A stretch of 64,000 bases of DNA from Hippopus hippopus (GCA_946811185.2 OX328097.1:28047627-28111626); one strand, 5' to 3'. Positions 1 through 10,500 are shown, counted from the stretch's first letter. Numbers and translations are program-made. Notes: generated from the sequence alone by a model not told the origin.

Positions 1-860
1 CTTCTCAGTCATTATTACTGACTATTCCAAGTGCTTTCCTTTATCTAAATTCCAAGTCAAACTTTGATGCTGGATTAGACAGCATGCCCAAGGGGAGTGT
101 TTTAGAGCTTGTAAAGTAACAGGAATTATCACAATAGTAGCTTACTAGAATTTAGAATGTGGGTTCATCAGAATTGTTTCCCAGTAACAAGTGTTATCAG
201 TACCCACAATAGAGGTTTTATTGAAGAAATGTTTCTAGGATTTAAGGTTCTCCACTTATGTAGACCATTTAATGATAATGAGACATTTACAATGCTTCTT
301 TCATAAATAGACATGTGTTGTGCACTGTACCAAAATGCAACCTATCAAAAACTAAAATTGCATTCTGGGACAGCTATCTGTACTAGTGGACCCCTGTTTT
401 TGGTTCTTTTGCCTGTCAGACTGTTTATTCTATTTATGAGGTTATGGGTTTTAACATTTACAGTGTTAATGCAATGAAATGGACATTGTCAATCGGCTAC
501 AAGGCTGCTAAATTTGTCAAAATATCTGGCAAAGATGCAGACAGTTTAGACCCAAGATAAGGCTGCCTGTGCAGTCTGATCTTAATCCTCTTTCATTCAT
601 TGCACTCACAATATCTGAATTCCAATCCATTGTCATTCATTGACAGCACATTAAAGAAACATTATTTGCAGTTTTCATGCAAGATTCACAACACATCTCA
701 GGATGGCATTAAGAATTTCCTAGTTAATCTCTAATCAGTGCTGGCAAAAGTAAGCCTTACACAGCCTGCCTGTCAAAGAGAGAATTAAACCTTTCCCTGG
801 TACATTAGGCACACAATGTCACATCTAAGATCAGTTGGTTTCACTTTAATGATTTCTCCA
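1..860. other. intronic DNA without a recognisable gene
   Basis: No coding exon is seen. The only repeat-like trace is a decayed HP-B-like patch around 480-600, with GGCTGCTAA and GTGCAGTCTGATCTT motifs. The rest is AT-rich and reads as ordinary intron. Confidence 0.4.
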
Positions 861-954
861 TTTGTCCCAATGTTTCTTTAAACCCTGTTCTATTCAGTTT
901 TATTTGTCATTGCATCTTGTCTTGACCTTTCACCACATATCAAAATTAATTTCA

Positions 955-1063
955 TACTCGTCCCTATTAAAGAAATTTGCAGACGACAGTTCATATCTTT
1001 TTCAAATGATAGTATTTGTTCTTGAATGGGTAGAAACAATTGTGGGAAAAGAAGAAAATACTG
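955..1063 (-). mobile_element. HP-A MITE, truncated
   Basis: The right half of an HP-A copy is recognisable (TTTGCAGACGACA, then GGGAAAAGAAGAAAATACTG). It stops abruptly at the first hairpin arm, where HP-B sequence begins. Confidence 0.6.
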
Positions 1064-1242
1064 TTAAGTGCGACTCACTGACCTTTTGCAGACAGTGTAG
1101 ATCAAGATCAGTCTGATCTTGGAACTACACTATCTGATAAGGAGATGTCTTTCCCCAAAAAGTAAGCTTAAATAGAAATACTTGGGTTTTTACTGTTGGC
1201 TTGAAAGTTTCATTTGAATTTATTTAGCAGGATAAGGGTTAA
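1064..1242 (+). mobile_element. HP-B MITE lacking its left end
   Basis: It starts inside the element at AAGTGCGACTCACTGACC and runs to the intact right end TTAGCAGGATAAGGG-TTAA. Its hairpin is short: the two GATCAAGATCAG arms lack the usual apex. The fusion to a broken HP-A copy suggests a deletion across two adjacent elements. Confidence 0.7.
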
Positions 1243-1561
1243 GCAGACAGAGTTCCTGGTCCAAACTGCACCAGGTGATTGGTTCAAGGAATTATGTTGT
1301 GTGTTATTGGTATTGAATAAGATGACATTTCCCTGTGGTATTCACACTGCCACAGAATGACAGGCTTTTAGGTCTCAAAGACTGAGTGCAGTCAGATCCT
1401 GGAATTGTTTCTTCTTTTCCTGTTTTACTGTCACAAAATGAATGAAAATGGAACTAATTGTATTGAGGGTGAATAAGTTTGGGAGCTGTCTCAAAATGTT
1501 CCAAAATACCATAGAATTGTTGAAAAGCAAGCTCAAAATAGATAGTATATTCTAAAAAAGG

Positions 1562-1789
1562 TTAACCCTTTCCCAAACAACAAATTTTAGACTCTTCCAA
1601 ACTCAGAGCATCCGCAGACAACAAATTCAGAATTGGTACAAATTAGCTTTAGGCCTTTAATAGGGTAGAAAACATTGTGGGAAAAGGAGAAAATACTGGT
1701 TACCAGCATTTTCTCCTTTTCCCACAATGTTTTCAAAAGCCTTCTTTCCCAGGGCCATGAAAACCAGGGATTGTTTGGTAAAGGGTTAA
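1562..1789 (-). mobile_element. HP-A MITE, full length
   Basis: A typical 228-bp copy bounded by TTAA on both sides. Ends are CCCTTTCCC and GGTAAAGGG. The centre is a near-perfect palindrome of about 33-bp arms, built from GAAAACATTGTGGGAAAAGG and its complement around GGTTACC. TTAA flanks and termini beginning CCY are hallmarks of the piggyBac superfamily. No transposase is encoded, so it is a non-autonomous MITE. The open frame across it is a by-product of the palindrome, not a gene. Confidence 0.9.
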
Positions 1790-1798
1790 ACATCAGTT

Positions 1799-1870
1799 AG
1801 CCCTGTAGCTCAGTTGGTAGAGTTGCCGACTATGGTTTTAAAGGTCATGGGTTTCAGTCCCACTGCAGGC
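1799..1870 (+). mobile_element. tRNA-like SINE head
   Basis: TAGCTCAGTTGGTAGAG resembles a tRNA D-arm/A box and GGTTTCAGTCC a B box. The anticodon arm does not look functional. It starts 10 bp after an HP-A copy. It is a SINE-derived fragment rather than a tRNA gene. Confidence 0.55.
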
Positions 1871-2305
1871 AATTTTTTACCTTTCCCCAACAGGCAGACT
1901 GTCATGTCCTTATGATTCTTCTTTGCAGGATATCAACTTGCTCCCTATCCCCAAAAGAAGATTAGGTCAAAATCTGGTTTAATGCCTGTATACAGCTTTA
2001 CATGCTTTACATTCTATACCATCATAAACCCTGGAGGTCAAGGACTGACATGACATTGATTGGTCTAAATTATCCTCTCATTTCAATAAATTTTGAACAG
2101 GTCAAAACAGAGGAAATGAAGGCCATGTACCAGTAGTATAAATGTATGGAACCAATTTCCTAGCTGGTGGGCTTAGAGATGCTGGAAATTCCACCATGGA
2201 AATTCCAGAAATTCAGGTTTTTGTCTGGTGCCAGTGGCAATGTTCTAGATAAATTACAAACTATTTCCTGGTGTGTGATTGCTTCTGAAATGGGTCAAGT
2301 CAACC

Positions 2306-2448
2306 TTAACCCTTAACTGAACAACAAAATTTTAGGCAAGACCAGATTCAAAATAGAATGATGATAAATTCAATTTATCTCACAAAGATGATTTCTGCCT
2401 TTGAATTGGTAGAAAACATTGTGGGAAAGTGAGAAAATGCTGCTTACC
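2306..2448 (-). mobile_element. HP-A MITE broken at the hairpin apex
   Basis: The right end and first hairpin arm are present up to CTGCTTACC. The sequence then switches to unrelated DNA exactly where the palindrome would turn round. Confidence 0.65.
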
Positions 2449-2559
2449 CCAACTTTGAGAAGCATTCAGTTTTCATTTGCAAATGCTTTAAGTTTAAACA
2501 TAATTATTTTACATCGATTGAGAAACAAGTTCTTACAACTTATACTAATCTCTCTTGAT

Positions 2560-2705
2560 TCTGCTTCCTGGGAACTACACCAGTACTCGCGCCGAACGTG
2601 TGGGTCAATGAAAAATCCCAAAGTTGACACCCGCTCCTGGGTATCAAACTCAGGGCCTTGTGGTTACAAGGCCGACGCTCTACTCACAACCATGGACACC
2701 ACACT
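2560..2705 (-). mobile_element. SINE head, minus strand
   Basis: On the minus strand there is a tRNA-like A box (GTGAGTAGAGCGTCGG) and B box (GAGTTTGATACCC). The composition is more GC-rich than the surroundings. No 3' domain is clear. Confidence 0.5.
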
Positions 2706-2897
2706 TTGAGTTTGGACATGTCCAAAAGATTGTTGTCTGGTAACAAGACGAACAATGGTAAAACATAGTGCTAAAATATGCAGGGGCTAAGAATTTGAAT
2801 GCTGGCTTGGCCAAAACTCTTTACAAGGACTGATGAAGGTCTTTGCAACTGGATTTGTTCTTCTCCTAGCCTTGTACCAAAAGACAAATTTTTTTAC

Positions 2898-3116
2898 TTA
2901 ACTCTTTACAAAATGACAAAATCATTGACTATTCCAAATTGAAAGCATTTGCAGATGACAAAATAAATGTGACTGAAAAATGAAAATTTTTCTGGGGAAG
3001 GGTAGAAAAAATTGTGGGAAAAGGAGAAAATGCTGGTTACCAGCATTTTTTCCTTTTCCTACAATGTTTTCAAAAGGCTTCTTGTTAAAAGTCTGGATCG
3101 TGTGGTAATGGGTTAA
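2898..3116 (-). mobile_element. HP-A MITE, full length
   Basis: TTAA-bounded copy with both hairpin arms. The left part is shortened by a few bases after CTTCTTG. Confidence 0.85.
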
Positions 3117-3119
3117 TGT

Positions 3120-3310
3120 ACAAACAAAAGCATTTGCAGATCATGTTGAATTTGCTCAAGTGATAGTATTTGTCTTTGAAAGAGAAGAAAACATTGTCAA
3201 AAAAGAAAAAAATGCTGGATACCGGCATTTTTCTATTTTTCCCGCTATGTTTTCAGAAGTTTTCTACTGCAAGGGTCATTAAAACATAGTAGTGCTTGGT
3301 AAAGTATTAA
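3120..3310 (-). mobile_element. HP-A MITE lacking its outer right end
   Basis: It begins at AAAGCATTTGCAGAT right after the TTAA of the previous copy and runs to AAAGTATTAA. The hairpin has diverged (ATGCTGGATACCGGCAT). Confidence 0.75.
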
Positions 3311-3695
3311 TGATTGCACACTGTTTGGACTTAATTTAGCTACTAGCATTGTATTATGGAAAGAGTGTAAAAAAACATATGGGTAAATAATAAGACTCCA
3401 GGAATATGTGGATAGATGTTCTGGCTGCTGTGATATATATATGACTGAAAACGGCTGTATCACCAAAGAAACTTCACTCAGAACCTGAAAGTATCCTATT
3501 TGATATAATCTTGGTTATTATAGCTTATCCAGCAATGGTAGATAGTTAACACAGAGTCCATGATTTAATTAATATTGTGGGATAACTTTGATTTACAGAT
3601 ATCATGGACTGACAAAGTTTTGTGAAATGGAATGATTAATGAAGATCAAACAGGCTGTTTGACTTTCATGTTTACCATGGGTTTCCCGGGAGCAA

Positions 3696-3897
3696 CTAAA
3701 CCTTATCCTGCTAAATAACTAAAATGAAACTTTCAAGCGGATAGTATAAACCCAAACTTTGCTATTTCAAAGGTATTTTTTGGAGGATAGATATTTCCTT
3801 ATCGGACAGTGTAGATCAAAGATCAGACTGCACGTTCTGTGCAGTCTGATCTTGATCTACATTGTCCGAAAGTGGTGCGTGAGTCACGCTAAATAGA
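3696..3897 (-). mobile_element. HP-B MITE
   Basis: It runs from CCTTATCCTGCTAAATAACT to GAGTCACGCTAAATAG. The central hairpin has AGATCAGACTGCACG arms around TTCTGTG. The distal terminus has lost its CCCTTA sequence. Confidence 0.8.
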
Positions 3898-3904
3898 TTG
3901 AGGT

Positions 3905-4134
3905 TTAAGTCTTTACCAGACAACAAACTTTTAGACTTGTCAAAATTCAAAACAGATGCAGTGGACAAATTAAGTGTGGATAAAATCATGAGATTTTATT
4001 TTGAGAGGGTAGAAAGCATTGTGTGGAAAGGAGAAAATGGTGGTTACCAGCATTTTCTCCTGTTCACACAATGCTTTCAGAAGCTTTCTTTCTCAGGATC
4101 ATTAAAACTTAGGACTGCTTTGGTACAGGGTTAA
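3905..4134 (-). mobile_element. HP-A MITE
   Basis: TTAA-bounded copy, diverged in the hairpin (GAAAATGGTGGTTACCAGC). Its terminal TTAA at 4131-4134 is also the first TTAA of the next copy. Confidence 0.85.
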
Positions 4135-4356
4135 CTCTTTGCCAGTCTACAACATTTTAGAATTGGTCATATGAAAGAAATTTCAAGGAACACAAATGAA
4201 AGGTGACTCGGAGAATAAGTTATGTCTTTGAAAGGTAGATAATAAAACGGGAAAAGGAGAAAATGCTGGTCACCAGCATTTTTTTCCTTTCCCAGTGTTT
4301 ACAAAATCTGTTTTTTCGGATTTGGTCAATCGTGAAATAGTTTAGTAAAGGATTAG
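4131..4356 (-). mobile_element. HP-A MITE sharing a TTAA
   Basis: It starts TTAACTCTTTGCC directly on the shared TTAA and ends TAGTAAAGGATTAG. The middle has drifted strongly, but ATGCTGGTCACCAGCAT is intact. Confidence 0.75.
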
Positions 4357-4599
4357 CCACAACCTGTCTATGTGGAAGTCAGCTATGTTTTGGCTTGATT
4401 GACTCTGTATTTACAGAGATGATGAATTCTAGCATTTCAATTAGTGAAAAACCCTGCAAACGTAATAACGTGATATGAAAGTTTGCTCTTAAATTAGCTC
4501 CACATCATAATTCTTGCTTCAAGGTTGCTTTAACCCCTAGATTTTCTGTTTGATGTTTATTTTTAGCTCTACAGCTTATATGTCATGACGTGGTTTCCG

Positions 4600-4830
4600 T
4601 TGTCCGTCCATCTGTTAGTCTTTTTCTTGTTTATGCAATAAAGTACAACATTAATGTTGTCAGATTTTTGTGCAACTTGAACAGGTTCTTTATATCATAA
4701 AGTTTTTGACGATTAGTAAATAAATGAAGGTGAAAATTTATATTTTTTGTTTATGCAATAAAATTCTTTTTGTAGTCAGATTTTCATGAAACTTGCACAG
4801 TTTCTTTATATCATCAGTAGCTTGAATGCT
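4600..4830. repeat. two-unit tandem repeat, about 120 bp
   Basis: TTGTTTATGCAATAAA recurs 120 bp apart, each followed by GTCAGATTTT, an ACTTG..CAG stretch and TTTCTTTATATCAT. The upstream GTCCGTCCATCTGTTAGTC is typical of the leading parts of mollusc elements that carry internal tandem repeats. Confidence 0.55.
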
Positions 4831-4887
4831 ATTGATAGTGAAAAAAAAACAAGAATTAATAATAGAAAAGTGATTTTACTTAGCTCA

Positions 4888-5120
4888 TTAATTCTTTCCC
4901 GAGTGACAAGTTTTCACCTCTTCAATTTAAGGCCGAAAGTATCTGCAAACTACAATTTGAAATTGTTACAAATGAACAGAAGTACTCTGACAGAGTAGAA
5001 AAAATGGTGGGAAAAGGAGAAAATGCTGGTTACCAGCATTTTACACTTTTCCCACCATATTTCCAAAAGCCTAATCTTCTTAGAGTTGTTAATTTACAGG
5101 ATTATGTGGTAAAGGGTTAA
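4888..5120 (-). mobile_element. HP-A MITE
   Basis: TTAA on both sides. The hairpin stem has coordinated changes (GGTGGGAAAAGG opposite CCCACCAT). Confidence 0.85.
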
Positions 5121-5437
5121 GTCCTGCAGATTACTTATTTTTCATCTTTCTGTCGACCACTGTTGAAAACATTGTTGAAAAAATAACAGTGTTTTCAGTA
5201 AGTCTTTGTTCTCTTCAGGCGTGTCAGAATTGCATTTGTAAGGACCTTTATTTGAAAGTCATAATTTGAGACTTGTGCTGTCTAGCTATTTCTATGAAAC
5301 TGATAATGTAATGTGAAAGCTGTGTTAAAATGTGAGCTTTTTCTGATATTTTATTGTTTCTATGACAGCACTTTGTCAGAAAAGTAAAATAATCCCACAA
5401 ATGTTGATAATTTAACCCCAACCCAGTAATTCTGTCT

Positions 5438-5663
5438 TTAAACCCCATACCACACAATCCTGAGTTTTAACGACCCCTTGGGAGACAGCTTTGAAAACAT
5501 TGTGGGAAAAGGAGAAAATGATGGTAATCAGCATTTTCTCCTTTTCTCACAATGTACTCTAACCCTTCCCAAAACAAATTTCAATTTTTGAGTCACTTTT
5601 ATGTTGTCGTCTGCAAATGCTTTGAATTTGTACTATTCTTACATTTTGTCATTTGATAAAAAC
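5438..5663 (+). mobile_element. HP-A MITE
   Basis: Left end ACCACACAATCCTGAG, hairpin ATGATGGTAATCAGCAT, right end decayed to CATTTGATAAAAAC. It runs straight into a symmetric copy. Confidence 0.8.
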
Positions 5664-5932
5664 ATGGCAAAATATTAGACTACTCCAAATTGTAGGCATT
5701 TACTGACAACAAATTTTAAATGTGGCTCACATGATGAAACATTCTCCAAAAGGGTAGAACACATTGTGGGAAAACGAGAAAATACTGGTAACCAGCATTT
5801 TTTTCCTTTTTCCTATGATGTTTTCTTCTCATTACAAGACTAGTCCTTTAATTTTAGACACATTTAAATTGTCGTCTGCAAAGGCTTTCAATGTTGGACA
5901 GCTTAAAATTTTGTCTTTTGGTAAAGAGTGAA
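5660..5932. mobile_element. symmetric HP-A variant (two right ends)
   Basis: Both flanks derive from the same arm. 5670-5735 reads as a reverse right end (TATTAGACTACTCCAAATTG). 5860-5930 reads as a forward right end (AAATTGTCGTCTGCAAAGG, then GGTAAAGAGT). The usual left end with CACACAATCCC is absent. This gives terminal inverted repeats of 60 bp or more. Confidence 0.7.
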
Positions 5933-6435
5933 ACTGCACAGAACATGTAGTCTTATCTTTGTTCTAGATCACTATCTGCTTTGCTGAAACATTCAGAACA
6001 AAGACAACAACCTTAGAATTCACAGCTCCTATGATGGAGGGTCTTATTTCTAGACTGGAAAATGCCGGTTGGGTTCAGTTAGCATTCTAATGGCTGAAAT
6101 AGCTAGTATGGGTATGAATTAATTAGGCCATTGAACTTCTGTATGATAAGAGCAGTAGCACAACGATATATCATGGACATAAAAATAACATCCATTTAGA
6201 AGTTATTGGACATTGACAGCAATATGAAGGGATATCACAATAATATGTTGTAAACCATTTATTTATTGTTTGTATTGTTTTTGGATACCCTTTGTTGTTA
6301 TCATACCTTTTTCTGCTATGGCAGGCTTTATATTATACCTGAATCAGACCAAAATTTGAACATGAAAGAGGGGGTAAATAAGTAGCTGTTTAAAGTATTT
6401 GTCTCCTTTCACATTAAAACTTGGTTATTGAATAT

Positions 6436-6666
6436 TTAACTCAAAATCCCAAGTTTTAACGACCCTGAAGATGGGGGGGTCTGTTGAAAACATTGTGGGA
6501 AAAGAAGAAAATGCTGGTAACCAGTGTAGTTATTCTTTTTTTCTTGCAATACTTTCTACTGTTTGGAAGCCAATTTTTTTTTGTTTTGAGTAAATTTAAT
6601 ATGTCCTCTGCAAATGCTTTCAATTTAGATCCAGGTAAAATTGTGTTGTTTGGTAGAGAGATACTG
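6436..6666 (+). mobile_element. HP-A MITE, hairpin partly lost
   Basis: Left arm GTGGGAAAAGAAGAAAATGC is present, but the right arm is replaced by poly-T-rich sequence. The right-end region TGCAAATGCTTTCAATTTAG is clear. Confidence 0.75.
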
Positions 6667-6920
6667 AGTCAAAAATAACCCACTCTGTGTTTGTATTCAA
6701 TGTTGAAACTGCCAATGACAAGTTTGGTTGTTGTTGCACAATGCAGATCAAGTAGATCTATTTTACAAAATATTCTGACTAAACAAGGCTTTGAAATTGT
6801 TCTTATCTTCATACAGTGTCTATTGTAATGTACTGAATATGGCCACTTTGATTGCTGGAAGCCATCTTTGAGGCAATGTCAGTGCTTTATTAAACAGTGT
6901 TTTGAAGTCCTAGTTCTTTA

Positions 6921-7132
6921 TTAACCCTTAGGCTGCTAAGTTTGACTCACTGACCTTTTGCGGACAATGTAGATCACGATCAGACTGCACAGAATGTGCA
7001 GTCTGATCTTGGATCTACACCGTCCGATAAAGAGACATTATTTCCCAAAACATAACTTTGAAACAGCAGAATTTGGATTTTTACAATCGAAATGAAAATT
7101 TTAATTTAGTTATATAGCAGGATAAAGGTTAA
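6921..7132 (+). mobile_element. HP-B MITE, full length
   Basis: A 212-bp copy bounded by TTAA. It starts CCCTTAGGCTGCTAAG and ends TATAGCAGGATAAAGG, so the termini carry an imperfect inverted repeat of about 15 bp. The central hairpin of about 30-bp arms is built from GATCAGACTGCACA, GAA and TGTGCAGTCTGATC. TTAA flanks and a CCY start match HP-A and suggest the same transposase superfamily, but internal sequence is unrelated. Confidence 0.88.
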
Positions 7133-7203
7133 ACCTGTATTATTGGTTCTCAAATAATGTCTCATCAGGACATTGGTTTTGTGAAGAAAATATTGTATTG
7201 TTG

Positions 7204-7754
7204 CATTACCAAACAATCCCAGGTTTTAACAACCTTTATAGGCTTTGGAAAACATTCAAGAAAAAGGAGAATATGCTAGTAACCAGCCTGTCTACTTTTC
7301 CAACAATGTTTTCTACCCTTAAATAGCCAAACCGTAGCCTAAGTCATATTTTTTTTTTGCCGAGCCCTGGTAGCTCATTTGGTAGCATGCAGGACTTGAG
7401 AACAGGGGGTCGTGGGTTCGATCCCACGGTGGCTCGGCCAATTTCTTTCCGAGGACTGATGATAGTCATTGCGACAGGATTCATTCCTCTCCCACTGCTG
7501 ACCATTGTTTCAATGATGGGTATGTGGGAAAGCAGCCAGTGGCTTGGAAAGAAAATTGTGCGGACTACTGGTGAAAGAGACTCCAGGAAAGCATGGATAG
7601 GTGCACTGGCCACTGCGATATAACTGAACAAATGTTGAAAACGGCATTAAACACCATACAATCAATCAATCGATCAATCATATTTCTTTTGTTGTCTGCT
7701 GCAAATGCTAACAAAATTGGACAAGTTTCAAATGTTGTTCAGTAAGGAGCTAAA
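7204..7754 (+). mobile_element. HP-A MITE interrupted by a SINE
   Basis: The left part ends in TTCTACCCTTAAATAGCC and the right part resumes after 7677 with CTTTTGTTGTCTGCTGCAAA and GGACAAG. With 7359-7677 removed they form one HP-A copy. Confidence 0.8.
7359..7677 (+). mobile_element. tRNA-derived SINE with target-site duplication
   Basis: The 5' 75 bp fold like a tRNA: GCCGAGC pairs with GCTCGGC, A box TAGCTCATTTGGTAGCATG, B box GGTTCGATCCC. A conserved body follows, including AGTGGCTTGGAAAGAAA. The 3' tail is GGCATTAAACACC plus (ATCA)n. TCATATTT flanks both sides. The body shared by several copies suggests a central-domain SINE like those known in molluscs. Confidence 0.88.
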
Positions 7755-7914
7755 TCTATGGAGATATAGTTATCCTTGAATGTTATCTATTGATTCTTCT
7801 TCCCTCATTTTTCCGCTAGGTAAAAATTCTGAATGATTAATGGGAAATAGATTCACGATATTTCTTTGTCAGTATTAGGAATAATTATTCACTTGATATT
7901 TTTTCTATTTTCAG

Positions 7915-8010
7915 ACGGAGCTGTCCCAGACTCTTCAGGCTCTGTCGGAGAAGGCGAAGGCAGAAACAGAGTTCATACAGAAACTGAAAGCAATGACAGA
8001 GAGAATTCCA
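7915..8010 (+). CDS. TRIM9: TRIM9/TRIM67-like E3 ligase, coiled-coil exon
   Basis: A 96-bp internal exon, phase 0 at both ends, encoding 32 residues from TELSQTLQALSEKAKAET to MTERIP. The acceptor is TTTTCTATTTTCAG and the donor CCA|GTAAGG. The sequence is rich in Glu, Lys and Leu with heptad spacing, as expected for the start of the coiled coil after the B-boxes in class I TRIM proteins. Family members ubiquitinate substrates at the cytoskeleton and, for TRIM9, act in netrin-dependent axon branching. GC content is clearly above the flanks. Assignment rests on resemblance and on joining in frame to the next two exons. A MID1 or TRIM36/46 relative is less likely given the COS segment at 46547. 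Confidence 0.85.
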
Positions 8011-8079
8011 GTAAGGTTCTATTTTGTCTTTCTGTAACTGTTTAAATGTCCTCAATATCACAAGATTGTCTTTTGCATT

Positions 8080-8658
8080 TTAACCCTTTACCAAGGTATC
8101 CTCTGTTATAGGAACCAATCTGATGTTGAATGACTCTAAGTGAATAGGCCGAGCCTCGGTAGCTCAGTCGGTAGCGTGCAGGACTTGAGAACAGGAGGTT
8201 GCTGGCTTGGCTAATTTCTTTCTGAGGATTGATGATAGTCACTGTGACAGGATTCAGTCATTGCAACAGGATTCATTCCTATCTCATCACTGACCAGTGT
8301 TTGGACAATGGCTATGTAGGAAAGCAGCCATGTGGCTTGGAAAGAATATTTTGAGGGGTAATGGTAAAGGAAACTCCAGGAAAGCATGGATAGGTGCACT
8401 GGCTGCCACAATATAACTGAAATAATGTTGAAAATGTTGTTAAACACCATTATCAATCAATCAACTCTTGGTGAATAAGGTTTTTGAAAGCATTATTCGG
8501 AAACATGAATCATGCTGGTGACCAGTATTGTCCTGTTTTCTTGGAATGTTTTCTATTCTTTCAAAGACAAATCAAATCGTTGGAACTATGTTTAGTTGAA
8601 AGTTTGCCAATACTTTAACATTGGCAAGTCCAAAAATTTGGGTTTTGGTGACAACTTT
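8080..8658 (+). mobile_element. HP-A MITE interrupted by a SINE
   Basis: It starts TTAACCCTTTACCAAGG only 70 bp after the exon donor and resumes after the SINE at 8478 with GGTTTTTGAAAGCATT. The right end has decayed (GGGTTTTGGTGACAAC). Confidence 0.75.
8147..8463 (+). mobile_element. tRNA-derived SINE
   Basis: Same family as 7359-7677 but with a deletion removing the B-box region and a short duplication (ACAGGATTCAGTCATTGC / ACAGGATTCATT). Flanks ACTCTAAGTGAATA and ACTCTTGGTGAATA form an imperfect 14-bp target-site duplication. Confidence 0.82.
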
Positions 8659-9362
8659 ACCTGTTTGAGTCTAAATAAAATTTTCTTTTCCCTTGAAGTA
8701 CCTGTCACTTCTATAGTTATTTTCACGGTCACTACAGATAAAGCTTAGACTGCACAAGTCTGACCTGAATCTACAGTTTTTGCCCATGTCTAATTGCATA
8801 GAGAACAGGCATCATAGTGTATTAATGATTTAAAAGTCTGAAATACTAAGACTTTGAAGGAGATTTAATTTAATGGTATTTCAAGCCATTTTCAAGAATA
8901 TTGCAGACATATCACAATGACAGCTCACATATTCATGTGTATCCTTTGTTTTACAAATACAAGGCTAAGGCTCTGAACTGTCTTGCCATTTGTTACAGAC
9001 ACCCCCACCAAAAACCCAGTTACTCCAGTGGGGTCACTTTGAAGGAGAGAAAACAGAAAGAAGAAACTGGACACGTCAGCTTGGCTATATTTTTGTCACA
9101 CAACATCATGTCAAGCAGAAAATTATCATTTAAATTAGACCAGCATTTTTGTGGAAATGATTTTTGACATTCTGAATGAAAATTACATGACATGAAATCT
9201 GTTGGTGCAAAATTGGACAGAACACAATGGCACCCTATTTATTTGGTTTAATGTTTCAAATTTGAAACTGACTACAGGAGTGATATAAAATCACAACCTT
9301 ACCTCAGCCATTTAGTTCGGTAAATGAAATATAAATTATATTGTGTTCACTCCTTATCAATT

Positions 9363-9599
9363 TTAACCCTTTACCACACAGTAAAATTTTAGACTCTTCC
9401 ACATTGAAGAAATTTACAGACAACAGTTCAAATGTTTCTCAAATATTACTGGTAGCATTTGTCCTTGAATATGTAGAAAACATTGTTGGAAAGGGAGAAA
9501 ATGCTGGTAGGGAGAAAATGCTGGTAACCAGCATTTTCTCCTTTTTTCACAATGTTTTCAAGAAGCCTTCAGTCTTGGGGTTGTGTGGTAAAGGGTTAA
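9363..9599 (-). mobile_element. HP-A MITE with duplicated hairpin arm
   Basis: TTAA-bounded. The motif GGGAGAAAATGCTGGTA occurs twice in a row on the proximal arm, so the palindrome is lopsided. This is a slippage-type duplication at the hairpin. Confidence 0.85.
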
Positions 9600-9933
9600 T
9601 GTTGAAATGTGTCATCTTGTATCAGATGTCAGGTCATTAGCTAATAAGTAAAATAAAGGAGATGATGTACTGGTGAATAAATTTTAAAGTTCTCAAGTTC
9701 TGCACCAAATGACCCACAATCCCAAACAAGACAAATTTTGACAACAACTAAGATTGATGACTGGGTTAGCAGCTAATTACCCACATGCAAATTTTGCACT
9801 TCTTTTAATTATGAAGGCTCCTGTAGAAAAGACCCACTCTGTACAAATGCAGAGACAATGCCTGCAGCATTGTGAAAAACAGAAAAATGTTTTTTTTTCA
9901 ACTTTTTTACATTACATTTTTATTACACTGTTG

Positions 9934-10500
9934 AAATGTTTATAAAGGCCTTCTCCTGAAGAGTTGTCTCTGGCATGCAGGCAAGGGTAAACTCATTCAT
10001 AACCTTCTTAAATTAATTTGGAGTTTATGTGTTTTGAATATTCATATAAATTATGGAAAATCAAAAGCACTCTAGACTTGATACATGAATACATATAAAA
10101 ATAATGTGTCAAAAGGAGAAATCGCTCATTAAAATGTTTATAAAAGCCTTCTCCTGAAGAGGTGTCTCTGGCATGCAGGCAAGAGTAAACTCATTCATAA
10201 CCTTCTTAGATTAATTTGCCTTTTATGGGTTTTAAATATTCATATCAAATATGGAAAATCATTAGCACTCTGGATTTGATACATGATTACATGTAAAAAT
10301 AGTGTGTCAAAAGGAGAAATCGCTCATTAAAATGTTTATAAAAGCCTTCTCCTGAAGAGTTGTCTCTGGCATGCAGGCAAGGGTAAACTCATTGATAACC
10401 TGCTTAAATCAATTTGCCATTTATGTGTTTTAAATATTCATATAAATTATGGAAAATCAACAGCACTCTAGATTTGATATATGAATACATTTAAAAATGT
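9934..10500. repeat. 198-bp tandem repeat, about 2.9 copies
   Basis: AAATGTTTATAAA starts units at 9934, 10132 and 10330, exactly 198 bp apart. Each unit contains CTTCTCCTGAAGAG, a hairpin-like core, and ends AAGGAGAAATCGCTCATTAA. The third copy fades near 10500. No coding potential is seen. Confidence 0.9.

Noticed and set aside
7359..7440. Functional tRNA gene
   Set aside because: The cloverleaf-like head is attached to a SINE body, recurs in several copies and is flanked by a target-site duplication.
9934..10500. CRISPR array
   Set aside because: Units are contiguous 198-bp repeats without unique spacers, in a eukaryotic intron.
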